64,000 nt of DNA from a bacterium 1XD8-76 (GCA_003611955.1 RAZE01000017.1:30527-94526), one strand, 5' to 3'; shown: positions 34,726-43,642, counted from the stretch's first letter. Program-made: numbers and translations. The notes: generated from the letters alone by a model not told the origin.

Positions 34726-35925
34726 ATGAAATATATAGTGGTGTTAGGCGACGGCATGGCGGATGAGCCCATAGAAGCGCTGGGCGGTAAGACGCCGTTA
34801 GAGTATGCCGCTACGGAGAGGATGGATGCCCTCAGCAGGAGGGGCGAGGTCGGCATGGTACATACCATTCCGGACGGGATGAAGCCCGGTTCCGACACGG
34901 CGAATCTTTCGGTGCTCGGGTACGATCCGAAGAAGTATTATTCGGGGCGCTCTCCGCTGGAGGCGCTGTCCATCGGCGTGCCGATGAAGGAGACGGACAT
35001 CGCGATCCGCTGTAATATCGTAACGATCTCCGACGAGGAAGAAAGATTTGAAGAAAAGACGATCATTGATCACAGTGCCGATGAGATCGGCACGGAGGAT
35101 TGTGCGGTCCTGTTGAAGGCCGTGCAGGAGAAGCTGCAGGATGAGACCTATCAGTTCTATGTGGGAACAAGCTACAGGCACTGTCTGATCTGGGATAAAG
35201 GACAGGTGGTGGAGCTCACGCCGCCCCATGACGTGCTGGGACTAAAGATCGGGCAGTATCTGCCGGAGGATGTCTCGCTGCGGCGGATGATGGAGGCGAG
35301 CTATCGGATCCTGAGAGATCACCCTCTGAATCTGGAGAGAAAGAGACAGGGACTGCATCCGGCGAACTGCTGCTGGTTCTGGGGCGCGGGGACAAAACCG
35401 ATGCTCTCAGGTTTCACGGAGACCACCGGCAAAAGGGGGCTGATGATCTCCGCGGTGGATCTGCTGAAAGGGATCGCTGTGGGAGCCGGTATGGGAGTTG
35501 CCCATGTGGAAGGGGCAAACGGCGGTCTGCATACGAACTATGAGGGGAAAGCCAGGGCGGCGGTGGACGGTTTGCTGAAGCAGGGGTACGACTTTGTCTA
35601 CATCCATGTGGAGGCGCCGGATGAGATGGGGCACCAGGGCAGCGTGGAGAGGAAAGTGCAGGCGATAGAGTATCTGGATGATAGAGTGATTCGCCCGGTG
35701 ACGGAGGCGATGGACAAATCGGGGGAGGATTACCGGATGCTTGTTCTGCCGGATCACCCCACGCCGATCCGCGTCAGGACGCACACGGCGGACAATGTGC
35801 CCTATCTGCTCTACGACAGCAGGAAGGATTTACAGTCCGGGCGTCTGTACAACGAAAAGGAAGCGGCGGGCGGTCCTTTCCTGGAGAGAGGACACGAGAT
35901 CATACGGTATTTGTTTTCAGAATAG
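34726..35925 (+). CDS. Cofactor-independent phosphoglycerate-mutase-like protein, probable homoserine kinase
   Basis: The 399-residue member of the alkaline-phosphatase superfamily has MKYIVVLGDGMADEP with the metal Asp, the nucleophile region GSDTANLSVLGYD, FYVGTSYRHCLIW and HVEAPDEMGHQG. It belongs to the ApgM-like group, which includes a branch (TIGR02535) proposed to be a homoserine kinase where ThrB is missing. Its position between hom and aspartate kinase supports that role strongly; a glycolytic mutase would have no reason to be here. ATG 34726 is preferred; AAGGAGG lies 12 bases before it, and GTG 34717 is too close to that site. No canonical thrB is in the window. Confidence 0.85.
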   Translation: MKYIVVLGDGMADEPIEALGGKTPLEYAATERMDALSRRGEVGMVHTIPDGMKPGSDTANLSVLGYDPKKYYSGRSPLEALSIGVPMKETDIAIRCNIVTISDEEERFEEKTIIDHSADEIGTEDCAVLLKAVQEKLQDETYQFYVGTSYRHCLIWDKGQVVELTPPHDVLGLKIGQYLPEDVSLRRMMEASYRILRDHPLNLERKRQGLHPANCCWFWGAGTKPMLSGFTETTGKRGLMISAVDLLKGIAVGAGMGVAHVEGANGGLHTNYEGKARAAVDGLLKQGYDFVYIHVEAPDEMGHQGSVERKVQAIEYLDDRVIRPVTEAMDKSGEDYRMLVLPDHPTPIRVRTHTADNVPYLLYDSRKDLQSGRLYNEKEAAGGPFLERGHEIIRYLFSE

Positions 35926-35947
35926 ACCGAAAATTAGGAGAAAAATT

Positions 35948-37267
35948 GTGAAAAAAGTTGTCAAATTCGGAGGGAGTTCCCTCGCCAATGCGGAACAGTT
36001 TGAAAAAGTGGGAAATATTGTCTGGGCGGATGAGAGCAGACGCTATGTGGTGCCGTCCGCGCCGGGAAAAAGGCATTCCAGGGACACGAAAGTGACGGAT
36101 ATGCTCTACGAGTGCTATGCGTTGGCGGAAGTGGGAGATAGTTTTGTGGAGGAGTTTGCGGCGATCCGGGCGCGCTATCAGGAGATCATCGAAGGGCTTC
36201 ACCTGGAATTTTCGCTGGAGAAAGAGTTTGAGGAGATCGAAAAGAACTTTAAAGCCGGGGCGGGCAGAGATTACGCGGCTTCCCGGGGGGAATATCTGAA
36301 CGGCATCATCATGGCGCAGTATCTGAACTTTGAGTTCATCGACGCCTCCGAGGTGATCCGCTTTGACGAGAACGAGGAGTTTGACGCGGAGACGACAAAT
36401 AAAATTCTGAGCAAAAGACTGCAGAAGACGGAGTACGCGGTGATTCCGGGCTTTTACGGTGCGAAGAAAGACGGGACAGTGAAAACATTCTCCCGGGGCG
36501 GCTCCGATGTGACGGGCTCCATCGTGGCCAGGGCGGTGCAGGCGGATGTGTATGAAAACTGGACTGACGTGTCAGGGTTTCTGGTGGCGGATCCCCGGAT
36601 CATCTACAAGCCGGAGCCTATCGAGATGATCACCTACAGGGAGCTGCGGGAGCTCTCCTACATGGGCGCGTCGGTGCTGCATGAGGACGCGATCTTCCCG
36701 GTGCGCAAGGAGGGAATCCCGATCAATATCCGCAACACCAATAAGCCTGAGGACGAGGGCACCTGGATCGTGGGCAGTACCTGTCAGAAATCCAAGTATA
36801 CGATCACCGGCATCGCCGGAAAGAAGGGCTTTTGTTCGGTCATGCTGGATAAGGATATGATGAACTCGGAGGTCGGGTTCGGCAGGAAGGTGCTGCAGGC
36901 CTTTGAGGATAACCATATCTCCTTTGAGCATATGCCCTCCGGCATCGATACCATGACGATCCTCGTGCATCAGGACGATTTTGTGCACAAGGAGCAGTCC
37001 GTAGTCTCCGCGATCCACAGGCTGGCAAACCCGGACCACATTGAGATCGAGGCGGATCTGGCGCTGATCGCCGTGGTGGGCCGGAGCATGAAATCCTCGC
37101 GGGGTACGGCGGGGCGGATATTTTCCGCGTTGGCCCACGCCAATGTCAATGTGAAGATGATCGACCAGGGTTCCTCGGAGTTAAATATCATTATCGGCGT
37201 GAAAAATGAGGACTTTGAAGTGGCGATCAAGGCGATCTATGATATTTTTGTGCTGGCGCGGATATAG
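35948..37267 (+). CDS. lysC: Aspartate kinase
   Basis: This 439-residue enzyme catalyses the first step of the aspartate family pathway. It has the N-terminal KVVKFGGSSLAN nucleotide motif, TFSRGGSDVTGSI and the MGASVLHEDAIFPVRK segment. The C-terminus has two ACT-type regulatory domains (from about 280: GKKGFCSVMLDKDMMNS; LALIAVVGRSMKSSRGTAGR). It is therefore probably feedback-inhibited by lysine or threonine. GTG 35948 follows TTAGGAG by seven bases. It is co-directional with hom and the kinase candidate and ends 15 bases before a convergent gene; no clear terminator hairpin lies in that gap. Confidence 0.95.
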   Translation: MKKVVKFGGSSLANAEQFEKVGNIVWADESRRYVVPSAPGKRHSRDTKVTDMLYECYALAEVGDSFVEEFAAIRARYQEIIEGLHLEFSLEKEFEEIEKNFKAGAGRDYAASRGEYLNGIIMAQYLNFEFIDASEVIRFDENEEFDAETTNKILSKRLQKTEYAVIPGFYGAKKDGTVKTFSRGGSDVTGSIVARAVQADVYENWTDVSGFLVADPRIIYKPEPIEMITYRELRELSYMGASVLHEDAIFPVRKEGIPINIRNTNKPEDEGTWIVGSTCQKSKYTITGIAGKKGFCSVMLDKDMMNSEVGFGRKVLQAFEDNHISFEHMPSGIDTMTILVHQDDFVHKEQSVVSAIHRLANPDHIEIEADLALIAVVGRSMKSSRGTAGRIFSALAHANVNVKMIDQGSSELNIIIGVKNEDFEVAIKAIYDIFVLARI

Positions 37268-37282
37268 GGGCGGCAGTGGATT

Positions 37283-38995
37283 TTATTTTTTGATGTAGTA
37301 CCGGAAGTAGGTTCCGTCGATGATCCGGGTGGCGTGGTATTCCTTTTCCACCCACTGAATGATCCACTCTTCGTCGTTCCAGTGGAGTTCCCCGTACCAG
37401 CAGGGAATGATCATCACATCCGGGTATTTATCCGGGTACATTTCCCAGTATTTCAACAGCGTGTCGTCGTACCTCGGATCGGAGATCGTCGTGTAGGAGG
37501 CGATCTCCAGATCCTGAAACAGATAACCGGTGGAGTCGTTTTCCAGCAAAAATACCTTATCACCGGGTTCCACGTACTGCTGCATCTCGGAGTAGAGGCT
37601 CTCGTGCATGGCGCACTGCATGTACTCCGCCAGGATACCTTTTGCCGGGCCCACGGAGATGATTCCTCTCACTCTGGTGATATTCTGCGGCAGATCCTGG
37701 TCGCCCCGGTATTCCCATCCTTTGATAAAGACAGAGGCAAAGCACCAGATGAGAACGAAGGCTTTGCCGTATTTTTTGCAGATATTCGGCGCGTGCTGCC
37801 CGGAGTAGATCAAAATGGCGGCGATCCCCATCACGATCCCGGGAAGGAGATAGCGGATGGAGGTGAGAATACTCAGGTCCGTCAGCAGCAGAACGGCGAG
37901 AAGGACCAGCGCGCTGCCGCCCGTCCAGAGAGCGATCAGTCCGCGGCTTTTTTCCTCTGTCCTGCGAAGGAAGGCAAAAACAAACAGAAACAACGTGAAA
38001 TAGACGGTGTGGATGTAAAAATAGTTGTTGTTTGTGGGAGTGAGCAGCCACCGGATTAACGGAAGGACTGTCGCCAGGATCAGCGTCAGATACATGACCC
38101 CGGTGAAGGACTCCGTTTTGTTTTTGAAGGATACTCTGCAAAGCTTCAAAAGACCCCATGCCGCCAGCGCATAGCCGCCGCTGATCAGAAGAGCGCGCAC
38201 GCTCTGAAGCCCATAGGCGGAGAATTTCTGAAGAAGAGTCACATTGGTATGGCCGCTGTTTCCGAGCATCATGCAGTGCAGATTATAAGACAATTCATCC
38301 AGGGACATATAGCTGAGCAGATATCCCAGATAGAGCCCGCCGCCTGCCAGGCAGACCGCGGCAAAGGCGAGAGCGTATTTTTTTCCATTCTTTTCCCGTT
38401 TCCATAAATACCATGCGAAAAAGGGGAACACGATCAAAGCGGAAGGGTAGGACAATACCATGCCGCACATCCAAAGCCCGCATCGCAGAGAGGCAAACAG
38501 TCTTTTCCCGTCCCCTTCCTGCTGCTCCAGATGAAACAGATCGAGTAAAAGCAGCGTGAAAAACCAGATCAGCAGATTCGAGAATTCCGGCGTCACATAT
38601 CCTTTCGGAAGAAGGTTAAAATAGAGGAGGGCGAGATAAAAACTGTACTCTTTGGAAAGAGGACGGCGCAGCACACGAAAAACGCCGAAGGAGAGTGCGC
38701 CGTGGATCAGAGTGCCAAAGAGGCGCAGCCAGATCGCCACTCCGGCGGTGGTGCCAAAGAGGAGCGTGTAGATCCAGATCAGAAACGCCGAAAAAAAGGC
38801 GGAAGTCTGGTGGGGATCCCATATCTGTGTGATCAGTTTATCGCCGGAGAGGGTCCGGCAGGACATTACTATGGCATATCCCTCATCCATCTGATAACCT
38901 ATAAAAATACATTTCATGGCGGCGAGAAAACTGCCGGCGAGCAGCAGTATACAGAGTATATCCCGTTTTTTCTTTTTTGTGGGTTCCTGATTCAT
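37283..38995 (-). CDS. GT-C-type membrane glycosyltransferase-like protein
   Basis: The 570-residue protein begins with a basic N-terminus (NQEPTKKKKRDIL) and has roughly ten to twelve hydrophobic helices over residues 12-420. An acidic motif in the first outside loop (GYQMDEGYA) matches the catalytic-acid position of GT39/GT83-like enzymes. The C-terminal 150 residues form a soluble extracytoplasmic domain. It may transfer a lipid-linked sugar to a cell-surface polymer. Donor and acceptor cannot be told. It stands alone on the minus strand with its own promoter. Confidence 0.7.
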   Translation of the reverse strand: MNQEPTKKKKRDILCILLLAGSFLAAMKCIFIGYQMDEGYAIVMSCRTLSGDKLITQIWDPHQTSAFFSAFLIWIYTLLFGTTAGVAIWLRLFGTLIHGALSFGVFRVLRRPLSKEYSFYLALLYFNLLPKGYVTPEFSNLLIWFFTLLLLDLFHLEQQEGDGKRLFASLRCGLWMCGMVLSYPSALIVFPFFAWYLWKREKNGKKYALAFAAVCLAGGGLYLGYLLSYMSLDELSYNLHCMMLGNSGHTNVTLLQKFSAYGLQSVRALLISGGYALAAWGLLKLCRVSFKNKTESFTGVMYLTLILATVLPLIRWLLTPTNNNYFYIHTVYFTLFLFVFAFLRRTEEKSRGLIALWTGGSALVLLAVLLLTDLSILTSIRYLLPGIVMGIAAILIYSGQHAPNICKKYGKAFVLIWCFASVFIKGWEYRGDQDLPQNITRVRGIISVGPAKGILAEYMQCAMHESLYSEMQQYVEPGDKVFLLENDSTGYLFQDLEIASYTTISDPRYDDTLLKYWEMYPDKYPDVMIIPCWYGELHWNDEEWIIQWVEKEYHATRIIDGTYFRYYIKK

Positions 38996-39037
38996 GGTGC
39001 GCTGTCCTCCACAGTTCTTTTTAGTACTTTTTCGCCC

Positions 39038-39066
39038 ATCATAGCATAAATCATACGGAAATACAA
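39038..39066 (-). promoter_or_regulatory. Promoter of the GT-C-type gene
   Basis: On the minus strand TTGTAT (39066-39061), 17 bases, TATGAT (39043-39038), about 40 bases before the start. Confidence 0.6.
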
Positions 39067-39131
39067 CTTTAGTAGTATGGTATTTCGGGCGAAGATATGG
39101 TATGAAAAAATAAAAAAAGGAGGAATCAGAT

Positions 39132-39608
39132 ATGTATTTATTATCTATTTTGGCAATTGTTTTATGTTTTGTGGTGGTGCAGTGTTTTCAGACATCCATG
39201 GGGATCCTGCAGTTTCTGGACATTATCAGCATACTGTTTCTGGTGATGCTGATCGTCCCGATCATGGTTTCGGCGGGGCTCTTAAAGGATCTGAACAATG
39301 CCTTCAGGCTGGTATTCGGGAAGAAAAAGGAGGTCGCCCTGCTGGCCATAAAGAGGGCGAAGCTGGCGGTGGACACGATGCTGAAGATCGTGGTCTACGG
39401 AAGTGTGTTCGTGTTGCTGCTGCAGCTGATCGTGCTGCTGCACAATATGGCGGATCCGTCCACTCTGGGGCCGATCATATCCGTGACGTTTCTCACGTTG
39501 CTGTACGCGATGGTGATCTGCCTGCTGATGATGCCGATCAGGGCGAGGTTAGAACAGATGATCCTGGAATACATGTCTTCCTGCGCGGAAGAAGGAGAGG
39601 CATCTTAA
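39132..39608 (+). CDS. Short MotA/TolQ-like integral membrane protein
   Basis: The 158-residue protein has four hydrophobic helices (about 2-20, 27-48, 83-105, 115-135) with a basic cytoplasmic loop between helices 2 and 3 (KKKEVALLAIKRAK). The pattern recalls a shortened MotA/ExbB-type channel, but the match is weak and no partner MotB/TolR is here. A perfect AAAGGAGG site precedes ATG 39132. It ends one base before the membrane LuxR gene, so the two are surely co-expressed. Confidence 0.6.
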   Translation: MYLLSILAIVLCFVVVQCFQTSMGILQFLDIISILFLVMLIVPIMVSAGLLKDLNNAFRLVFGKKKEVALLAIKRAKLAVDTMLKIVVYGSVFVLLLQLIVLLHNMADPSTLGPIISVTFLTLLYAMVICLLMMPIRARLEQMILEYMSSCAEEGEAS

Positions 39609-39609
39609 T

Positions 39610-40233
39610 ATGGTAAAGATTCTGAAAAGGTTTGCGGCCGTCGCCTGTTATCTCGTTCTGATGTCGATCCTGTTTGGATTTCAGATGGAAAGACTCTTCG
39701 ACGGAAAACAGTTTGTGATCTGGCTGCTGGGGACGGGGATTCTTCTTCTGCCTTCGCTCGGGGAGAAAGAGCCGGGGGAGACGCGCAGACAGAGGCGTCA
39801 GCGCGTTTCCTCCTGCGCCCTCTGGGCAAGCGTTCTGGAAAGTTTTCTGCTGTGCCTTGCGGCGATGGAGCGGATGGGCGGTGCGGAAGAGCTCATGCCG
39901 GAGTTCGCGCTCTGTCTTCGCCCTGTTCTGTACGGTCTGTGTGTCTGGAGCATATTTGCGGGGGATCCGGGAGAAGAGAGACAGGAAAAAGACGTAGAGT
40001 CCGACAGCTTCCGGGAGATCACGGCAAGTGAGAGCTACGATATTTTTCGGAGGAAGGGGCTCACAAGGCGGGAGTGCGAGATAGCGCTGTTGGTCTGCCA
40101 GGGGATGAGCAACGGGGAGATCGCGGAGAATCTCTGTATCTCGGAGGCGACGGTGAAGAAACATATTTCCAATATCTTTGAGAAGTTGGACTGCAGCAGA
40201 AGGGAACAGATCAGACAGCGGCTGTTTGAGTAA
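39610..40233 (+). CDS. Membrane-bound LuxR-type transcriptional regulator
   Basis: The 207-residue protein joins three or four N-terminal hydrophobic segments (about 8-25, 35-50, 70-90, 98-118) to a C-terminal LuxR/GerE helix-turn-helix (about 148-205; GLTRRECEIALLVCQGMSNG, ISEATVKKHISNIFEKL). No phospho-receiver domain is present. This implies one-component regulation from the membrane, perhaps sensing through the MotA-like partner encoded one base upstream. The regulated genes are unknown. Confidence 0.85.
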   Translation: MVKILKRFAAVACYLVLMSILFGFQMERLFDGKQFVIWLLGTGILLLPSLGEKEPGETRRQRRQRVSSCALWASVLESFLLCLAAMERMGGAEELMPEFALCLRPVLYGLCVWSIFAGDPGEERQEKDVESDSFREITASESYDIFRRKGLTRRECEIALLVCQGMSNGEIAENLCISEATVKKHISNIFEKLDCSRREQIRQRLFE

Positions 40234-40249
40234 AATTTGAAAAACACAC

Positions 40250-40278
40250 TTGACAAAATAGAACGTATGTTCTATGAT
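40250..40278 (+). promoter_or_regulatory. Consensus promoter with LexA-type SOS box
   Basis: TTGACA (40250-40255), exact 17-base spacer, TATGAT (40273-40278). Between them GAAC-GTAT-GTTC (40261-40272), extended to TAGAAC/GTTCTA, matches the Gram-positive LexA/DinR operator core GAAC-N4-GTTC. A repressor bound here would cover the spacer. The predicted start site (about 40285) coincides with the ATG of the radical SAM gene. Confidence 0.8.
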
Positions 40279-40284
40279 GTCAGT

Positions 40285-41694
40285 ATGAGTACAGAAAAGA
40301 AAGAACTGGCGGAAAAAAATACAGTGAAATATCCGGCGGCCGTCGGGGCGGGGCAGCTTTCCGTGATGGAGAAACTGAGGATTCTGACGGATGCGGCGAA
40401 ATATGACGTGGCCTGCACCAGCAGCGGAGTGGAGAGAAAGGGCAGCGGGAAAGGCATGGGAAATACAAAATTTGCCGGCATCTGCCACAGTTTTTCCGCC
40501 GACGGAAGATGTATCTCGCTTTTGAAGATACTGTTTACCAATTATTGTATCTACGATTGCAGATATTGTATCAACCGAAAAAGCAACGATGTGGAGCGGA
40601 CTGCCTTTACACCGGAGGAGATCTGCGAGCTGACGATGAATTTCTATAAGCGGAATTACATCGAAGGACTGTTTTTGAGCTCGGGTATCATAAGGGATCC
40701 CAGCTACACGATGGAACTGATCTGCACGGCGATCAGCAGACTTCGTCGGGTGTACCGCTTTGAGGGATATATCCATGTGAAGGCGATTCCGGGGGCGGAT
40801 CCGGAGATCATCTATCGTCTCGGACTTTTGGTGGACAGGATGAGTGTCAATCTGGAACTGCCCACGGCGGAAGGCCTGCGCAATCTCGCCCCGAATAAAA
40901 ACCGGAGCATGATCTTAAAACCGATGAGGCAGATTCAGAACGGCATCGTAAACAGCAGAGAGGAAGTGGCGATCTACCGGAATGCGCCGCAGTTTGTACC
41001 TGCCGGGCAATCGACGCAGATGATCGTCGGAGCCACGCCGGAGAACGATTATCAGATCGTCTCCGTGGCGGAAGCGCTGTATCAGAAATTCGGCTTAAAG
41101 AGAGTGTTCTATTCCGCGTTTGTCAGAGTGAATGAGGACAGGATGCTGCCGGCGCTGCCCGGCGGACCGCCGCTGCTGCGGGAACACAGATTATACCAGG
41201 CGGATTTTCTGCTCCGCTACTATGGATTCGGGGCGGGAGAGCTGCTGTCGGAGGACAGACCGAATTTTAATGTGCTGCTGGACCCCAAGTGTGACTGGGC
41301 GCTGCGCCATCTGGAACTGTTTCCGATGGAGGTGAACAGGGCGCCCTACGAGATGCTGCTGCGGGTGCCGGGGATCGGTGTGAAGTCGGCAAAACGGATC
41401 GTGAAAGGGCGGCGGCTCGGGAATCTGCAGTTTGAGGATTTGAAAAAGATCGGTGTGGTGCTGAAGCGGGCGCTCTATTTCATCTGCTGCAACGGAAAGA
41501 TGATGTACCGCACGAAGATAGACGAGGATTATATCACCAGAAATCTGCTGGATACGGAAAATAAGCGCCCGCCGCAACCCGATTTGATAGACGGCAGGGA
41601 AGTCACCTACAGACAGCTGTCCCTCTTTGATGATGTGACGGCGGCGGGGATGGTGCCTCCGCCCGGCGGTCAGATATGCGCCGGGGCGCAGTGA
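40285..41694 (+). CDS. Putative DNA modification/repair radical SAM protein (TIGR03916 type)
   Basis: The 469-residue protein has a radical SAM 4Fe-4S site (NYCIYDCRYC), the family blocks ADGRCISLLKILFTNY and NRKSNDVERTAFTPEEICEL, and a C-terminal helix-hairpin-helix DNA-binding motif (LLRVPGIGVKSAKRIVKG). The family is defined by its link to a uracil-DNA-glycosylase-like partner, present here as the next gene. ATG 40285 lies seven bases after the -10 and has no ribosome site, so the mRNA may be leaderless; ATG 40366 (MEKLRILTDAAKYD) is where many relatives start. The LexA-type box implies induction by DNA damage. The reaction is unknown. Confidence 0.92.
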   Translation: MSTEKKELAEKNTVKYPAAVGAGQLSVMEKLRILTDAAKYDVACTSSGVERKGSGKGMGNTKFAGICHSFSADGRCISLLKILFTNYCIYDCRYCINRKSNDVERTAFTPEEICELTMNFYKRNYIEGLFLSSGIIRDPSYTMELICTAISRLRRVYRFEGYIHVKAIPGADPEIIYRLGLLVDRMSVNLELPTAEGLRNLAPNKNRSMILKPMRQIQNGIVNSREEVAIYRNAPQFVPAGQSTQMIVGATPENDYQIVSVAEALYQKFGLKRVFYSAFVRVNEDRMLPALPGGPPLLREHRLYQADFLLRYYGFGAGELLSEDRPNFNVLLDPKCDWALRHLELFPMEVNRAPYEMLLRVPGIGVKSAKRIVKGRRLGNLQFEDLKKIGVVLKRALYFICCNGKMMYRTKIDEDYITRNLLDTENKRPPQPDLIDGREVTYRQLSLFDDVTAAGMVPPPGGQICAGAQ

Positions 41695-41717
41695 GGAGAA
41701 CGGGGAGATATGGGAAG

Positions 41718-42509
41718 ATGGAGATCGTAGTGTTTGTCTGCGAGGAAAGTATAGAGGGAATCTTGACCGGGGTGTATGACGCCTGGGCGGAAGCCCTTTC
41801 CTCCGGCCTGGGGCATGCCCATTGCAGGCTTGCGGTGAATAACGGGAAGGATTATAATCTGGAGCTGTTTTGCAGTTACCGGGATACGCCGGCAGATACG
41901 GTGAAAGCGGGGAAAGTGATCAGGACACTGCGAAAACGGCTGGGGGAGGAAGTCTATGAGTGCCTTTGCTACGCCATGGCCTCCAGAGAGCCGGACAGAG
42001 CGGAGGCGGTCTACAGGACCATCGTGGCGGGACTGTCCATGGAGCAGGGATACAGGGTACTGGATAAAGTGACGGATCCGCATGTGGCGAGGTGCTTTGA
42101 GTTAAAGCGGAATGTAGGTGGCGAGATCCACAGAGAGCTGGAATTTCTGCGGTTCAAAGAGCTGGAGAACGGCGTCCTTCTGGCGAAGATCCATCCGAAG
42201 AACGATGTGCTGATGTATCTGGGGCCTCACTTTTCGGACAGGCTGCCGTTAGAAAATTTCCTGATCTACGATACGAACCGCCGAAAGGCGCTTTTTCACG
42301 AAAGGGAGAAGGACTGGTATATGATGGATGCGCTGGAGCTGGATGAAGAGATGGCGGGGCGCATCAGCACGGAGGAAGAGTATTACCAGGATCTGTTCCG
42401 GATGTTCTGCCGCACGATCGCTATCGAAAGCAGGGAGAACAGGGCGCTGCAGAGGCAGTTTCTGCCGCTTTATTTCAGGGATGTCATGCCGGAGTTTGCT
42501 AAAAAATAG
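41718..42509 (+). CDS. Putative DNA repair protein, TIGR03915/DUF4130 type
   Basis: The 263-residue protein belongs to the family always found with the radical SAM protein above (VFVCEESIEGILTGVYDAW near the start; FLRFKELENGVLLAKIHPKN; LYFRDVMPEFA at the end). In some species a homologous region is fused to a uracil-DNA glycosylase domain; here it is the stand-alone form, without a glycosylase domain. It starts 23 bases after its partner and shares the LexA-type promoter. The biochemical role is not established. ATG 41718 is chosen; the longer GTG start overlaps the upstream gene. Confidence 0.88.
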   Translation: MEIVVFVCEESIEGILTGVYDAWAEALSSGLGHAHCRLAVNNGKDYNLELFCSYRDTPADTVKAGKVIRTLRKRLGEEVYECLCYAMASREPDRAEAVYRTIVAGLSMEQGYRVLDKVTDPHVARCFELKRNVGGEIHRELEFLRFKELENGVLLAKIHPKNDVLMYLGPHFSDRLPLENFLIYDTNRRKALFHEREKDWYMMDALELDEEMAGRISTEEEYYQDLFRMFCRTIAIESRENRALQRQFLPLYFRDVMPEFAKK

Positions 42510-42589
42510 GGAAAAAGATGTACAAATACTGTTTTATCATATACAATGGTTTTATGATAATAAAAAAACTTACGTCTGAGGGATATGAT

Positions 42590-43594
42590 ATGGCAGAGAA
42601 ACAAAGCAACCGGCAGAGCGGAACATTGGAAGCTATTTTGATAGAAAGCATTCATACACTGGTGTATGAGAAGGACATCAATGTGGCGCTGAACTGTTTT
42701 CTGGAGACGATCGGCAGATATTACGGATCGGACCGGGCTTACATTTTTGAGTTTGATCCGGAAAAGGGGACAACGGATAACACGTTTGAGTGGTGCGCCG
42801 AGGAGATAAAGTCTCAGAAAGATAAGCTGCAGAAAGTGCCGATGGATGTCCTGGAAAACTGGATGCAGAAGTTTTACGAGACCGGTGAATTTTATATTGC
42901 CGCGCTGGAGCAGGACGTCGCCAGCAGCAGGGCGGATTTTGAAATTTTGAGAGCCCAGGGGATCAACAGCCTCATGGCTGCGCCTCTTCTGTGGGAGGAG
43001 GAAGTGGTAGGATTTCTGGGGGTGGATAACCCGTCGGATCATATAGGAGATATGACGCTTCTGCGTTCAGCGGTGGATTTTGTGACGGCGGATCTGGAGA
43101 AACGCCGCCTGATCGAAGAACTGCGCCATGCCGGCAGCATCGATATGCTGACCGGACTGAAAAACAGGAACGAGTACACCAGACGGTTCAATGAACTGAA
43201 GAGGGCGCATCTCCAGACGTTTGGGGTGGTGTTTATCGACATCAACGGATTAAAGCAGTTAAACGATACGTACGGACATGAACATGGCGATGCGGTTATC
43301 CGGGAAACCGCGGAGTGCATCAGAAAACACTTCAAAGAATACGCCTACCGGATCGGCGGGGACGAATTTATCGTGCTGTGGGAGGATGTGAAGGAGGACG
43401 TGTTTAACGGGAAGGTGGCGCAGCTGAGAGCGGAGTTTGGCCATGTGGAGGAGTACAGTATCTCGATGGGCGTTGTCTGGCAGAAGGGGGACACTGACGT
43501 CGAACAGCAGGTAAAGAAGGCGGATGCTTATATGTACAAGGCGAAGCAGGCGCACTATCAGAACAGGAGCAACGACAGGCGAAAGAGAAGATAA
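42590..43594 (+). CDS. GAF-GGDEF diguanylate cyclase
   Basis: The 334-residue protein has an N-terminal GAF domain (about 15-165, YGSDRAYIFEFDPEKG, WEEEVVGFLGVDNP) and a C-terminal GGDEF domain (about 180-330). The active-site motif is intact (YRIGGDEFIVLW), as is the MLTGLKNRNEYTRRF start. It should make cyclic di-GMP in response to a signal bound by the GAF domain. An RxxD product-inhibition site is not obvious. ATG 42590 has GAGGGAT upstream; the longer in-frame ATG 42518 would add a short hydrophobic leader. A terminator follows. Confidence 0.9.
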   Translation: MAEKQSNRQSGTLEAILIESIHTLVYEKDINVALNCFLETIGRYYGSDRAYIFEFDPEKGTTDNTFEWCAEEIKSQKDKLQKVPMDVLENWMQKFYETGEFYIAALEQDVASSRADFEILRAQGINSLMAAPLLWEEEVVGFLGVDNPSDHIGDMTLLRSAVDFVTADLEKRRLIEELRHAGSIDMLTGLKNRNEYTRRFNELKRAHLQTFGVVFIDINGLKQLNDTYGHEHGDAVIRETAECIRKHFKEYAYRIGGDEFIVLWEDVKEDVFNGKVAQLRAEFGHVEEYSISMGVVWQKGDTDVEQQVKKADAYMYKAKQAHYQNRSNDRRKRR

Positions 43595-43607
43595 CATCCT
43601 GAAATAG

Positions 43608-43642
43608 AAATATCTTCGCACGATTGTACGAAGATATTTTTT
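43608..43642 (+). terminator. Terminator between convergent genes
   Basis: AAATATCTTCG (43608-43618) pairs perfectly with CGAAGATATTT (43629-43639) and runs into T's that overlap the stop codon of the minus-strand ABC permease. Confidence 0.85.

Noticed and set aside
37268..37282. Terminator between lysC and the convergent GT-C-type gene
   Set aside because: The 15-base gap contains no inverted repeat; the T-rich run lies inside the GT-C gene's 3' end and has no stem.
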